A stretch of 64,000 nucleotides of DNA from Alphaproteobacteria bacterium (GCA_021324545.1 JAJPIX010000040.1:1-64000), one strand, 5' to 3'; shown: positions 43,694 to 53,403, counted from the stretch's first letter. Translations and numbers: made by a program. Notes: a model not told the origin generated them from the letters alone.

Positions 43694-46600
43694 GTGTATA
43701 AGACCAATCTTAATCAGCGCAGCCTGCGCTCCGCTCTGTTGCTTGGCGCGTCGGCCGCCGCCGCCGTCAGCCTTGCAGCGCCCGCAATGGCGCAAGAGCA
43801 AGTCGAAACCGTGGTGGTCACGGGTTCGCGCATTCCGCAAACCGGCCTCTACAGCACCAGCCCGGTGACGGCGGTTGGCCAGCAGGAAATGAAACTTGAG
43901 GGCACGACCAACGTCGAAACCCTCATCAACAACCTGCCGGAGGCCTTCGCAGACTTCAACGACACGTCGTCGAACGGCGCAACCGGCACGGCTTCGGTCA
44001 ATCTCCGCGGCCTCGGCGCGGCACGCACCCTCGTGCTGATCGACAACAAGCGCATGGCGCCTGGCGATCCGGGCTTCCCTGTGGCCGACTTGAACCAGAT
44101 CCCGGCAGCCCTCGTGGACCACGTTGAAGTCCTGACCGGCGGCGCCTCGGCCGTGTATGGTTCGGACGCTATCGCCGGCGTCGTGAACTTCATCATGCGT
44201 CACGACTTCGAGGGCGTGGAAATCGACGGCCAGTACAGCGTTGACCAGGCCGGAAACGACAGCGAGCCGTTCTCGAAATGGAATGCGGCAACCGGCTTCA
44301 AGGCTGCGCCCAAGAACTGGTGGGGCGGCGCGACAGCTGACGCAACCATCATGCTGGGCGTGAACACGGACAACGGCAAGGGCAACATCACGGCCTATCT
44401 CGGCTACCGCGACACGCAGGCGGTGCTGGAAAAGAACCGCGATTTCTCGGCCTGTTCGTTGACGGCGAAGGGCATCCTGTCGTTCGGCGAACCCGCCGAT
44501 GGCGGCCTTGCCTGCGCCGGCTCGTCGAACTTCAACCGGTGGATTTCGCTGGACGACTATTATGCCAGCCAGAACTACGATTTCTTTGAGCGTGGCACCG
44601 GCGCCCCCGGCAGTGGCTTCTTTGAGACCTATGCCGGAACGCCGGACGAGAAGTTCAACTATGGACCGCTGAACTATCTGCAGCGTCCTGACGTTCGCTA
44701 CACCGGCGGTTACTTCGCGCACTATCAGATCAACCCCGCCGTGGACGTCTATTCGAGCTTCATGTTCACGGACAACCACACGGTTGCGCAGATCGCGCCG
44801 GGCGGCTTCTTCCTGGGCACGTATTTCAACGTGAACTGCGACAACCCGCTGATGACGGCGCAGGAAAACGCCGCCCTCTGCGGTGAAGCAGGCGCGGGCA
44901 AGTACACGACCGGGCCGATGGCCGGGCGCTTCAACGGCAGCGGCAACATCACGCCGGGTCAGGCGCTGATTGCCGTCGGCCGTCGCGACATCGAAGGCGG
45001 CAACCGCATCGACGACCTGCGCCACACGTCCTACCGCATCGACCTCGGTGCAAAGGGCGATCTGGGCAACGGCTGGAGCTACGACGTTTACGGCCAGTAC
45101 GGCATCGCCCTGTTCGACACGCGCAGCTTCAACGACTTCTCGAAGACGCGCGCGGCCAATGCGATGCAGGTCGATCCGGTGACCGGCCAATGCTTCAATG
45201 ACGTGGCGAACGGCTGCTCGCCGATCGACATCTTCAACGGCATTGGTTCGATCAACAACACGCCGCAGGGCCTCAACTATGTTCAGATCACGAACATGGA
45301 AACGGGCTACACCGAGGAACAGATCCTCAGCGGTTCGTTGACGGGCGATCTGGGCCAATACGGCATCCAGTCGCCGTGGGCGAAGAACGGCGTCGGTATC
45401 GCGCTTGGTTCGGAGTGGCGCGCCGAGTATCTGCAGCTGAATCCCGACTACGAGTCGCAGATCGGCGACTCCTACGGCGGCGGCGGCAAGATCCTCCCCG
45501 TGCCAAAGTCCGGCTTCAACGTGACGGAACTCTTCGGCGAAGTGCGGGTGCCTGTGGTTCAGGGCCAGCCCTTCTTCGAAGACCTGACGCTGAACGGCGG
45601 CTACCGCTATTCGTCGTACAACACGGCCGGCCACGTCGCGTCGTACAAGTATGGCGCGGAATGGCAGCCGATCGACGACTTCCGTCTGCGCGCCAGCTTC
45701 CAGCGTGCGGTGCGCGCACCGAACGTCCTGGAACTGTTCTTCCCGAACAACGTCGTTCTGTTCGGCGGACAGGACCCGTGCGCAGCCGGCGCTGATCCGG
45801 CTCAGATCGCGCGGTGCCAAGGGGCTCCGGGTGCGGCAGCCGTGCCAAATGCAGGCTCCGGCATCCTTACCTGCCCGGCCTCGCAGTGTAACCAGCAGAC
45901 CGGCGGTAACGTGAACCTCCGGCCGGAAACCTCGGACACGCGGTCCTTCGGCATCGTGTTGACGCCCACCTTCTTCCAGGGCTTCACCGCGACGATCGAC
46001 TACTTCGACATCAAGGTGGACGGGTTCATCTCCGGCATTTCGCCGACACTGACACTGGCAGAATGCTATGGCGCATCGGCGACAGCCGCGAGCCAGGCCT
46101 TCTTCTGCCCGTTCGTGCACCGCGATCCGGGAACGCACTCGATCCACACGCCCAACGGCTTCGTGGCGGCGACCAACGCCAACACGGGCTTCCTGAGCAC
46201 CAAGGGCGTCGATTTCGAGGTGAACTACCAGGCGGATCTGGACGATTGGGGCATGACCGGCGACGGTTCGTTGTCGTTCAGCTTGCTGGGCACGTTGCTC
46301 AACTCCCTGGTCACCGAGCCGCTTCCGGGCCTCGGCACCTACGACTGCGTCACCCTCTACGGCACGGTCTGCGGCACGCCGAATCCCAGGTGGCGTCACA
46401 AGTTCCGCGTCACATGGTCTTCGCCGTGGGACATCGACTTCTCGGTTGCCTGGCGCCACATGTCGAGCGTGGACTTCGACCAGAACCAGACCAACCCGCT
46501 GCTTGGCGGTGGTCCGGCTGTCTGGCCGGGCTGCCCCGCCGGCACGTTGCATGGCGTTGGCGATTGCACGGACGCCCACATCCCGTCGTACGACTGGTTC

Positions 46601-46801
46601 GACATTTCGGCGAACTGGACGGTGCGCGACGGCGTGGAAATCCGGGCCGGCGTCAACAACGTCTTCGACAAGGAGCCGCCGGTCATGGACAGCAATACGC
46701 TGGCCGTCTCGTCGCCTCCGTTCGGCAACGGCAACACCTATCCGAACGTCTACGACGCTCTGGGCCGCACGATCTTCGTCGGCGCGACCCTCAAGTACTA
46801 A
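43694..46801 (+). CDS. Large TonB-dependent outer-membrane receptor
   Basis: A 1035-residue receptor. The signal peptide (SALLLGASAAAAVSLAAPAMAQ) is followed by the TonB-box-like EQVETVVVTGSRIPQ, a plug domain with VNLRGLGAARTLVLIDNKR and GGASAVYGSDAIAGVVNFIMR, and a long barrel ending in DALGRTIFVGATLKY with the aromatic-rich last strand. It imports an unknown ligand across the outer membrane using TonB energy. Predicted outer loops are rich in cysteine pairs (CSLTAKG...LACAG, CFNDVANGC, CPASQC), possibly disulfides. The GTG at 43694 has AAGGGGG six bases before it; an ATG at 43634 has no ribosome site. A terminator follows. Confidence 0.92.
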   Translation: MYKTNLNQRSLRSALLLGASAAAAVSLAAPAMAQEQVETVVVTGSRIPQTGLYSTSPVTAVGQQEMKLEGTTNVETLINNLPEAFADFNDTSSNGATGTASVNLRGLGAARTLVLIDNKRMAPGDPGFPVADLNQIPAALVDHVEVLTGGASAVYGSDAIAGVVNFIMRHDFEGVEIDGQYSVDQAGNDSEPFSKWNAATGFKAAPKNWWGGATADATIMLGVNTDNGKGNITAYLGYRDTQAVLEKNRDFSACSLTAKGILSFGEPADGGLACAGSSNFNRWISLDDYYASQNYDFFERGTGAPGSGFFETYAGTPDEKFNYGPLNYLQRPDVRYTGGYFAHYQINPAVDVYSSFMFTDNHTVAQIAPGGFFLGTYFNVNCDNPLMTAQENAALCGEAGAGKYTTGPMAGRFNGSGNITPGQALIAVGRRDIEGGNRIDDLRHTSYRIDLGAKGDLGNGWSYDVYGQYGIALFDTRSFNDFSKTRAANAMQVDPVTGQCFNDVANGCSPIDIFNGIGSINNTPQGLNYVQITNMETGYTEEQILSGSLTGDLGQYGIQSPWAKNGVGIALGSEWRAEYLQLNPDYESQIGDSYGGGGKILPVPKSGFNVTELFGEVRVPVVQGQPFFEDLTLNGGYRYSSYNTAGHVASYKYGAEWQPIDDFRLRASFQRAVRAPNVLELFFPNNVVLFGGQDPCAAGADPAQIARCQGAPGAAAVPNAGSGILTCPASQCNQQTGGNVNLRPETSDTRSFGIVLTPTFFQGFTATIDYFDIKVDGFISGISPTLTLAECYGASATAASQAFFCPFVHRDPGTHSIHTPNGFVAATNANTGFLSTKGVDFEVNYQADLDDWGMTGDGSLSFSLLGTLLNSLVTEPLPGLGTYDCVTLYGTVCGTPNPRWRHKFRVTWSSPWDIDFSVAWRHMSSVDFDQNQTNPLLGGGPAVWPGCPAGTLHGVGDCTDAHIPSYDWFDISANWTVRDGVEIRAGVNNVFDKEPPVMDSNTLAVSSPPFGNGNTYPNVYDALGRTIFVGATLKY

Positions 46802-46824
46802 GACGGACGGTATCGACTTTCAGC

Positions 46825-46857
46825 AGCGGCGGCCCAAAAGGCCGCCGCTCTTTTTTT
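46825..46857 (+). terminator. Rho-independent terminator after the TonB receptor
   Basis: A 10-bp perfect stem (AGCGGCGGCC / GGCCGCCGCT) with loop CAAAA, followed by CTTTTTTT. It lies 24 bp beyond the receptor stop and 29 bp before the first sulfotransferase gene, so most transcripts should end between them. Confidence 0.9.
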
Positions 46858-46885
46858 GCGCCGCCGGGCCGCATAGGTTGGCCCG

Positions 46886-48508
46886 ATGAATGGGCCTCAA
46901 CTGCCTGCGGTGCCTGACGCCATAACCACGGCGCTTGACGCCCGCGACATTCCCCGCGCGACCGCGCTGGCGTGCGAGGCGCTGGAGAAGGGCGTGGAGC
47001 ACCCTCTCCTTCTGAACCTGCGTGCCTATTGGCACGAGGCGAACGGCCGCGAGGCCGAGGCCTTCGCCGACCTCAGGCGCGCCAGCGAGCTTGCGCCCGA
47101 TGATGTCTCCATCCTCAACGCGCTGGGGCTTTCGCATGCGCGCGCCGGGCGGCTTGCCGAGGCGCTTGGCGCCTTTGACGCGGCCCTTCGGCTTCAGCCC
47201 GATTTCGGCCCGGCGCACTTCAACAGGGGCTGGGTTAGCGAGGATCTGGGCGAGCTTGATGCCGCCCGGAATGCCTTCGCGCGGGCAGCAGCCCTGAAGC
47301 CCGAGGCGGCAGAACCGTGGGCGCGGATTGCGGCGCTCGCCGCGCGGGCGGGCGAATGGGCCGCGGCGAAGGAAAACGCCGAGCGGGCCCTGCGCCTTGA
47401 TTCGGGCAACGCCACCGCCGCTCAGGCAATGGCGAGCCTTGAGATTGCCGCCGGCGAGGCAGCCGCAGCCGAGGCGCGGCTTCGGGCGCTTCTTGCGCGC
47501 GACGATCTTGGCCCGCTCGATCGGGCGGCCGCAGAAGGGCTGCTGGGCGATGCCCTGGACGGGCAGGATCGCATCGAAGACGCCTTTGCCGCCTATGGGC
47601 GGCGCAACGCGATCGTGCGCGAGCAGTATGCCGGGCGGTTTTCCGGCCCCGGTGTTCAAACCGTTCCCCAATATCTTGCCTGGCTGACGGAATGGTTTTC
47701 CCGACTTGCCGACGGCCAGTGGCTGGCGGCGGATGCCGAGCCGGACAGCACGGCACATGTCTTCCTGATCGGCTTTCCCCGATCGGGCACGACCCTTCTC
47801 GAAGAGATTCTGTGCGTCAATCCCGGCGTCGCGGCGACCCAGGAACGGGACGGGCTTACGGATGCGGTGCGCGACCTGATGGCCAAGCCGGCCGACCTGG
47901 AACGGCTGGCAGCGCTGCGCGGCGGCGCGCTCGCGCGCTACCGGCGGAGCTACCGCGCAAACCTCGCCGCGGCCGGCGTCAACGTCAACGCGCCTGTTTT
48001 GCTGGACAAGCAGCCCTACAACACGATCAAGCTGCCCGTCATCGTCAAGCTGTTTCCACGCGCGCGCATTGTTTTCTCCATCCGCGATCCGCGCGATGTG
48101 GTGCTTTCCTGTTACCGCCGCAGGTTCCGCATGAACCCGTCGAACTATGAGCTCCTGACGCTGGACGGCGCCGCGCGATTCTATGACGCGGTGATGCGGC
48201 TGGCCGGGCTTTACCGCAGCAAGCTGGCGCCCGGCATATTCGACTTCCGCCACGAGGCGCTGATCGCAGATTTCGAGGGCCGGATGAACGACGTTTGCGC
48301 CTTCACCGGGATCGGCTGGACCCCGTCCATGCGCGCGTTCGCCCAAAGGCCCAGGGCGCGCGCCATCGCCACGCCAAGCGCCCAGCAGGTGGCCGCGGGG
48401 TTGAGCGGACAGGGTATCGGTCAGTGGCGCCGCTACCGGCGGCAACTGGCGCCCATCCTGCCGATCCTGGCGCCCTGGGTGGAGGCGTTCGGATATCCGG
48501 CCGATTAA
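46886..48508 (+). CDS. TPR-sulfotransferase protein, copy 1
   Basis: A 540-residue soluble protein. The N-terminal 230 residues form TPR repeats (NLRAYWHEANGREAEAFADL, ILNALGLSHARAGRLAEALG, FNRGWVSEDLGELDAARNAF). The C-terminal half is a PAPS-dependent sulfotransferase: 5'-phosphosulfate loop GFPRSGTTLLEE (from residue 296) and 3'-phosphate motif RDPRDVVLSCYRR (from residue 400). These resemble tyrosylprotein-sulfotransferase-like bacterial proteins in which TPRs bind the acceptor. No signal peptide, so it acts in the cytoplasm. It follows the receptor's terminator and precedes a homologue. Confidence 0.9.
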   Translation: MNGPQLPAVPDAITTALDARDIPRATALACEALEKGVEHPLLLNLRAYWHEANGREAEAFADLRRASELAPDDVSILNALGLSHARAGRLAEALGAFDAALRLQPDFGPAHFNRGWVSEDLGELDAARNAFARAAALKPEAAEPWARIAALAARAGEWAAAKENAERALRLDSGNATAAQAMASLEIAAGEAAAAEARLRALLARDDLGPLDRAAAEGLLGDALDGQDRIEDAFAAYGRRNAIVREQYAGRFSGPGVQTVPQYLAWLTEWFSRLADGQWLAADAEPDSTAHVFLIGFPRSGTTLLEEILCVNPGVAATQERDGLTDAVRDLMAKPADLERLAALRGGALARYRRSYRANLAAAGVNVNAPVLLDKQPYNTIKLPVIVKLFPRARIVFSIRDPRDVVLSCYRRRFRMNPSNYELLTLDGAARFYDAVMRLAGLYRSKLAPGIFDFRHEALIADFEGRMNDVCAFTGIGWTPSMRAFAQRPRARAIATPSAQQVAAGLSGQGIGQWRRYRRQLAPILPILAPWVEAFGYPAD

Positions 48509-48586
48509 GCACGACGTTTGACGCAAGGAGTGCTAAACGGCCCCGAGGTGCTAGCATTGTGGAACGGGGTTCCGGAAACAGGACAA

Positions 48587-50236
48587 ATGGCGACCATCGA
48601 AACACGGCCCAGCGCGGAACAATGGGCTGCGGCCATCATCGGCGACATTTCCCAGGCCGTCGCGGCGGGCGACCTTGCCCGGGCGCAGCAGCTTGCGGGC
48701 GCCGCCATCATGCACGGCGTGCGGCATCCGACCTGCTTCAATGCCCGCGGGCTATGGATGCAGCAGACCGGGCGGCATGATCTGGCGCTGGAGGATTTTC
48801 AGCGGGCGCTGGCGCTGAAACCGAACGACCCCATCATTCTCAACGCCATCGCCATGTCGCTGCTGAAGCTGAACCGCGTTCCCGAAGCGGCCAAGGCGAT
48901 CGATGCGGCGATTGCGGCCGATCCGAACAACGCCCAGAGCCATTACCGCAAGGGGATCGTGGCGGCGACAGCCGGCAATCATGACGTGGCGCAGGCGGCT
49001 TACGAACGCGCCGTTGAAATCGACCCCAATCATGCCGAGGCCACAGCAAGCCTTGCCTCCATCGCGGCGCGCAAGGGCGAAGGCGACAAATCCCGCGCGC
49101 TCGCAAAGCGCGCCCTCGAACTGAAGCCACACCAGCCGACGGCGCTTCTGGCCGAAGCGATCGTGGACCTCGGCGAGAAGAAGTATGCCGACGCCGAGGC
49201 CCGCCTGAACCGGATTCTGAACGAGGGCTATCTCTACAACGAGGCGCGCTCGGCCGTGCTGGGCCTTCTGGGCGATGCCTATGACGGGCAAAAGCGTTAT
49301 GCGGAAGCCTTTGCCACTTATTGCAAGGAAAACGAAGAGCTGCGGCGCGAACACGGCCACCGCTTCGCCAACAGCCGCGGGGCCGACGCCGCCAGGAATC
49401 TGATCGCCTATTTCGAATCGACGCCGAAGGACATCTGGGGACCGCCCGATGACGGCGGTTCGCTTCCCGGCGCGCCGACCGAACATGTGTTCCTGCTGGG
49501 ATTCATGCGGTCGGGCACCACGCTGCTCGAACAGGTGCTGGCCAGTAATCCGCGGATCGTGGCGCTGGAGGAAAAGGGCCTGCTTCACGGCCTGGGCGAC
49601 GTGTTCATGACCAGCAATCTGGGGCTGGACGCCCTGGCCGCCATTCATGGCGAAGAACTGCGCCGCAATCGCGAGACCTATTGGCAGCGCGTGCGCAATC
49701 ACGGCGTGGACGTTGCGGGAAAAATCTTCGTCGACAAGCAGCCGCTCAACACCATCAAGCTGCCGCTCATCGCCAAATTCTTTCCGAAGGCCAAGATTCT
49801 TTTCGCGCTGCGCGATCCGCGCGACGTGGTCTTCAGCTGTTTCAGGCGGCATTTCCGCATCAATGTCACAATGTTCGAATTTCTGGATCTCGCCGATTCC
49901 GCACGCTTCTACGCTTCAACCATGCGGCTGGCCGAGCTTTATCGCGAAAAACTGCAGCTGGATCTGTTCGAGACGCGCTACGAGGAGATCGTGTCGAATT
50001 TCGAGGAACATGTGCGCGCGCTTTGCCGGTTCATCGGCGTGGAGTGGTCCGACAAGATGCGCGAGTTCAACAAGATCGCGCCCAATGTGGACATCCGCTC
50101 GCCCAGCGCCACACAGGTGCGCCGGCCGCTCTACAACGAGGGCATGGCGCAATGGCGGAAATACGAGAAGGAGCTCGCGCCCATTCTGCCCATCCTGCAG
50201 CCCTGGGTGGAGAAGTTCGGCTATCCGCCGGCCTGA
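48587..50236 (+). CDS. TPR-sulfotransferase protein, copy 2
   Basis: A 549-residue homologue of the previous gene with the same architecture: TPRs to about residue 230 (FNARGLWMQQTGRHDLALED, HYRKGIVAATAGNHDVAQAA), then the sulfotransferase domain with 5'-loop GFMRSGTTLLEQVL (from residue 305) and 3'-motif RDPRDVVFSCFRRHF (from residue 409). The C-termini of both copies share the LAPILPILxPWVExFGYP ending. Sequence divergence in the TPR halves suggests different acceptors. ATG 48587 is preferred; a TTG at 48518 would add 23 residues with no family support. Its last 16 bp overlap the convergent hydroxylase gene. Confidence 0.9.
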   Translation: MATIETRPSAEQWAAAIIGDISQAVAAGDLARAQQLAGAAIMHGVRHPTCFNARGLWMQQTGRHDLALEDFQRALALKPNDPIILNAIAMSLLKLNRVPEAAKAIDAAIAADPNNAQSHYRKGIVAATAGNHDVAQAAYERAVEIDPNHAEATASLASIAARKGEGDKSRALAKRALELKPHQPTALLAEAIVDLGEKKYADAEARLNRILNEGYLYNEARSAVLGLLGDAYDGQKRYAEAFATYCKENEELRREHGHRFANSRGADAARNLIAYFESTPKDIWGPPDDGGSLPGAPTEHVFLLGFMRSGTTLLEQVLASNPRIVALEEKGLLHGLGDVFMTSNLGLDALAAIHGEELRRNRETYWQRVRNHGVDVAGKIFVDKQPLNTIKLPLIAKFFPKAKILFALRDPRDVVFSCFRRHFRINVTMFEFLDLADSARFYASTMRLAELYREKLQLDLFETRYEEIVSNFEEHVRALCRFIGVEWSDKMREFNKIAPNVDIRSPSATQVRRPLYNEGMAQWRKYEKELAPILPILQPWVEKFGYPPA

Positions 50237-51531
50237 GGCCTTGCGGCGTTTTGCCGGTAATAGTCGAGCATGCCGTTCAGAAGCACGCGAATCAGATCGT
50301 GCTCGGCCGCGGTCAGATACGGATTCCAGATGTCCAGCATCAGGATCACGCGCAGCTGATCGCTGTCGTTCCAGGCTTCATGTTCGATCGTGTCATCGAA
50401 CACCCAGGCCTTGCCAACCTGCCATTCGCGCGTTTCATTGCCGACGCGGAAATAACATTTGCCCGGCACGATCAGCGGCAGGTGCGTGATCAGCCGCGCA
50501 TTGGTCGAGCCGGTATGGGGCGGAATGCGGGTGTGCGGCGCCAGAAGCGAGAAATTGACGGTCGGGCCGAGGTTCGGGATGTCCACCAGCGGCAGCTTCT
50601 CCAGCACCGCGGCCGTCTTTGGACAGCGCGCGCAATGTTCATCGATGCGCTTGCCGTCTTCATAAAGAAAATAGACGCTCCATTTGGGCGAGCGGTTGAG
50701 TTCCAGCCACTGGTTGACGGGCACATCATCCGGGCGGTTGATGTAGGGCCGGATGTCCCTGTCCTCTTCGTAGATCTTCAGAAATTCTTCGCGGATATCA
50801 TCGGTCGCGGCTTCGAGTTCCTTCAGCCACGGAAACTGCTTTTCATCATAGTACTGGATGGCAGGAACGGCGGGAACGTGCAGCAGCAGGGGCTGCTGGA
50901 CATACACTTTCTTCGCGCCGGTCGTCGCATCCTTGCATTGCTCGAAGCGGGAAAGGTCTTCGTCCTTGTGGCGGGCCCGGACGTCCCGCAGGCGGCTTTC
51001 GAGAAACTCTTCCAGCGCCGCGGCGTTCTCGCGCACGACGTCCCGCGCGTGCGTCAGCGGGCCCTTCAGGCCCTGCGGCGCATCCTCCAGCGAAGGGGCG
51101 ATGACAAGCACATCCTTGTAAACCTTCGCCGCCTGCCGTTTGTCCCCCAGCCGCTCCAAAAGCATCGCCTTCGACAGCAGGGCCGGATAGTAATAGGGGT
51201 CGATCGCGAGCGCGGCGCGGATAGCCGCCATCTCGGCCGCGGAATCGCCGAGCGCGCGATGGGCGAATGCGATATTGAGCGGGATAACGGAATTGTCGCG
51301 GGAAATCGTCGCCGCGCGTTCCAGCAGTGCAAGGGCCTTGCGCGGCTCCTTGCGGTAGAGAGCATGCTGTCCCAGATGCAAGAGCGCCGCAGGGTGATCG
51401 GGCGATGACTCCAGGACGCGCTGCCAGAGGGCGGCCGCCTCTTCCAGCCGGCCCGCGGCCATGGCGGCCGTAGCCTGCTGGCCCAACGCTTCGATGCTTG
51501 TCCCCTGGACGGCGCTCACCGCTTGCGACAC
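50221..51531 (-). CDS. TPR-aspartyl/asparaginyl beta-hydroxylase
   Basis: A 436-residue protein with N-terminal TPR repeats (about 10-150: AAALWQRVLESSPDHPAALL, IPLNIAFAHRALGDSAAEMA) and a C-terminal AspH-type Fe(II)/2-oxoglutarate oxygenase domain (about 235-410). Iron ligands are visible as His339 in IPPHTGSTNARLITHLPL and His384 in FDDTIEHEAWN, 45 residues apart as in AspH, with the 2-oxoglutarate-binding arginine in QLRVILMLDIW. AspH enzymes hydroxylate Asp/Asn in proteins. Convergent with the TPR-sulfotransferase gene and downstream of sppA (87 bp). Confidence 0.9.
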   Translation of the reverse strand: MSQAVSAVQGTSIEALGQQATAAMAAGRLEEAAALWQRVLESSPDHPAALLHLGQHALYRKEPRKALALLERAATISRDNSVIPLNIAFAHRALGDSAAEMAAIRAALAIDPYYYPALLSKAMLLERLGDKRQAAKVYKDVLVIAPSLEDAPQGLKGPLTHARDVVRENAAALEEFLESRLRDVRARHKDEDLSRFEQCKDATTGAKKVYVQQPLLLHVPAVPAIQYYDEKQFPWLKELEAATDDIREEFLKIYEEDRDIRPYINRPDDVPVNQWLELNRSPKWSVYFLYEDGKRIDEHCARCPKTAAVLEKLPLVDIPNLGPTVNFSLLAPHTRIPPHTGSTNARLITHLPLIVPGKCYFRVGNETREWQVGKAWVFDDTIEHEAWNDSDQLRVILMLDIWNPYLTAAEHDLIRVLLNGMLDYYRQNAARPQAGG

Positions 51532-51618
51532 CCGTTAGCCACCAAAAGTATGACGAAGGGGAAAACCCCCGCAAGCGCTAAGGCCATGAAATCGCGGCCG
51601 AAATGCCGCGGGGGCACG

Positions 51619-53403
51619 TCAATAGGCCTGGCCCGGCAGGTTTACGGCCCGCATCTCCACTCCACCGCGCGGCGTTTCGTTCAAAGCCCTGATCGCGATC
51701 CGGGCGGGCGGCGACGACATGATCGTCACCAGCCCCTGCATGGCGCGCATGGTGGCCGCAGACTGGCCAAACATGTTGCTGAAGGCCTGGAAAAAGCCCT
51801 TGGGCTGCGGATAGCGCTTGAAGACAGCCTGTTCGTTGGGGCCGATGCCGGCCAGTTTCTTGGCCTCGTCCACGGCCGTCCAGAAACCACCGAGCCGGTC
51901 CACAAGGCCGCGCGCTTTGGCATCGGCGCCCGTCCAGACGCGTCCCTTCGCGATGGCCTGCACCTGCGCCAGAGGAAGCTTCCGGCCCGCGGCCACCTTC
52001 TGCGTGAAGTCGGCATAAATCGCGTCGGCCTGGGCATTGAGATTGGCAAGCTGCTCGGGTGTGTAAGGCTCAATGCCGGAATTGAACAGCGCGTTCTTGC
52101 CCACCCCGATATCCTCGGCGGTCACGCCGATCAGGCCCAGAGTCTTGCCAACGGACACCTTGCCCGTGAGCACGCCGATGGAGCCTGTGAGCGTGCCCGG
52201 CTCCGCCACGATCTTGTTGGCGGACGAGGAGATGTAATAGCCGCCGGATGCCGCAAGCGAGCCCATGCTGATGACCACGGGCTTTCCCTTCGCTTGAGCC
52301 TTTTTCACCGCGTTCAGGATCTGGTCCGACGCGGTGACCGAGCCTCCGGGCGAATCCACGCGCAGCACGATCGCCTTGATGGATTTGTCGTCCGCAGCGG
52401 CGCGGATCGCCTGGGAAAGATTGTCGCCTGCGATGACCGTGTTTTCGCCCCCGAACGGGCTGGTTTCAACCTTGCCGTCCTGGATATCGCCGGCCGCCTC
52501 GATCAGCGCGATGTTTCCGCCCGATACGCCGATGCGCTGCTTCGTGTGCACATAATCGACAATATCGATGGCCTTGGCATCGGCGCCCGCGCGCCGCAGA
52601 GCCGCCCATTGCGCATCGTCGTCATAACCGATGCGATCGATCAGATGCGCCCTCAGGACGCTTCCGGCGAATTGCGGGCTCTGCTCGATGGCGGAAACGA
52701 TCGACTTCTGGTCCAGCCTGCGGTCGGAGGCGGCCTGCGCGGTGGCCACGTTGTACCACGACTGCAGGACTTCCTGTGTCTCTTCGCGGTTGGCGGGGGT
52801 GTAACCCTTCTCCATGAACATGTCGGCCGCACTCTTATACTCCGCGCGCTTGACGATTTGCGGCTCTGCCTGAATCTTGTCGAACAACCCGCGCAGGAAG
52901 ATCGCGCCCCCCGCGGTGCCCGCCGGTTCGAACGGGCTCTTCGGCTCCATCCAGATTTCGTTGGCGGAAGACGCGGCCAGATAGTCGCCCAAGCCTTCGG
53001 AGAAAAATCCCTGCGCGTAGGCGATCACGAATTTTCCGGACGAACGGAACCGCTGGATCGCCGCGCGGATCTCTTCGGCCTGCGCGACCGGCATGTCGGC
53101 GGAGCCGACGCGCATGAATACGCCTTTCACGCGATTGTCACGCTGGGCCGCATCGAGCCCGAGCACGATGTCCATCACGGTCGGACGATGGCTGCCGAAG
53201 CCAAACGGGCTGGGCGCCGATGAGTCCGCCATCGGTTGCCGCAGATCCATGCTCAGGATGATCTTGGGCGGCAGTCCATCGCCCTTGGCGAGCCCGATCA
53301 CGCCCAGCACGACGACGATCAGGACAAGCGCGAGCGCGATTTTGACAAAGCCGTTGAGGGTGCCGACGAGGATGGACCGGCACCAGCGCAGGAAGGCAAC
53401 CAT
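51619..53403 (-). CDS. sppA: Signal peptide peptidase SppA (67-kDa type)
   Basis: SppA is a membrane-anchored serine protease that degrades cleaved signal peptides on the periplasmic side. The 594-residue double-domain protein has one N-terminal helix (IALALVLIVVVLGVIGLA), the catalytic lysine of the first half in RAEYKSAADMF and the catalytic serine of the second half in GSLAASGGYYIS, preceded by RVDSPGGSVTASD. The start at 53403 with AGGGAA upstream is chosen. It is of the 67K type rather than the short Bacillus type. 110 bp downstream of the flavin oxidoreductase gene. Confidence 0.95.
   Translation of the reverse strand: MVAFLRWCRSILVGTLNGFVKIALALVLIVVVLGVIGLAKGDGLPPKIILSMDLRQPMADSSAPSPFGFGSHRPTVMDIVLGLDAAQRDNRVKGVFMRVGSADMPVAQAEEIRAAIQRFRSSGKFVIAYAQGFFSEGLGDYLAASSANEIWMEPKSPFEPAGTAGGAIFLRGLFDKIQAEPQIVKRAEYKSAADMFMEKGYTPANREETQEVLQSWYNVATAQAASDRRLDQKSIVSAIEQSPQFAGSVLRAHLIDRIGYDDDAQWAALRRAGADAKAIDIVDYVHTKQRIGVSGGNIALIEAAGDIQDGKVETSPFGGENTVIAGDNLSQAIRAAADDKSIKAIVLRVDSPGGSVTASDQILNAVKKAQAKGKPVVISMGSLAASGGYYISSSANKIVAEPGTLTGSIGVLTGKVSVGKTLGLIGVTAEDIGVGKNALFNSGIEPYTPEQLANLNAQADAIYADFTQKVAAGRKLPLAQVQAIAKGRVWTGADAKARGLVDRLGGFWTAVDEAKKLAGIGPNEQAVFKRYPQPKGFFQAFSNMFGQSAATMRAMQGLVTIMSSPPARIAIRALNETPRGGVEMRAVNLPGQAY

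Noticed and set aside
43556-46579. A 1007-codon open frame antisense to the TonB receptor
   Set aside because: It has no domain motifs, an arginine- and alanine-rich random composition, and lies fully antisense to a receptor with clear signal peptide, plug and barrel. Long antisense frames are expected in GC-rich DNA.
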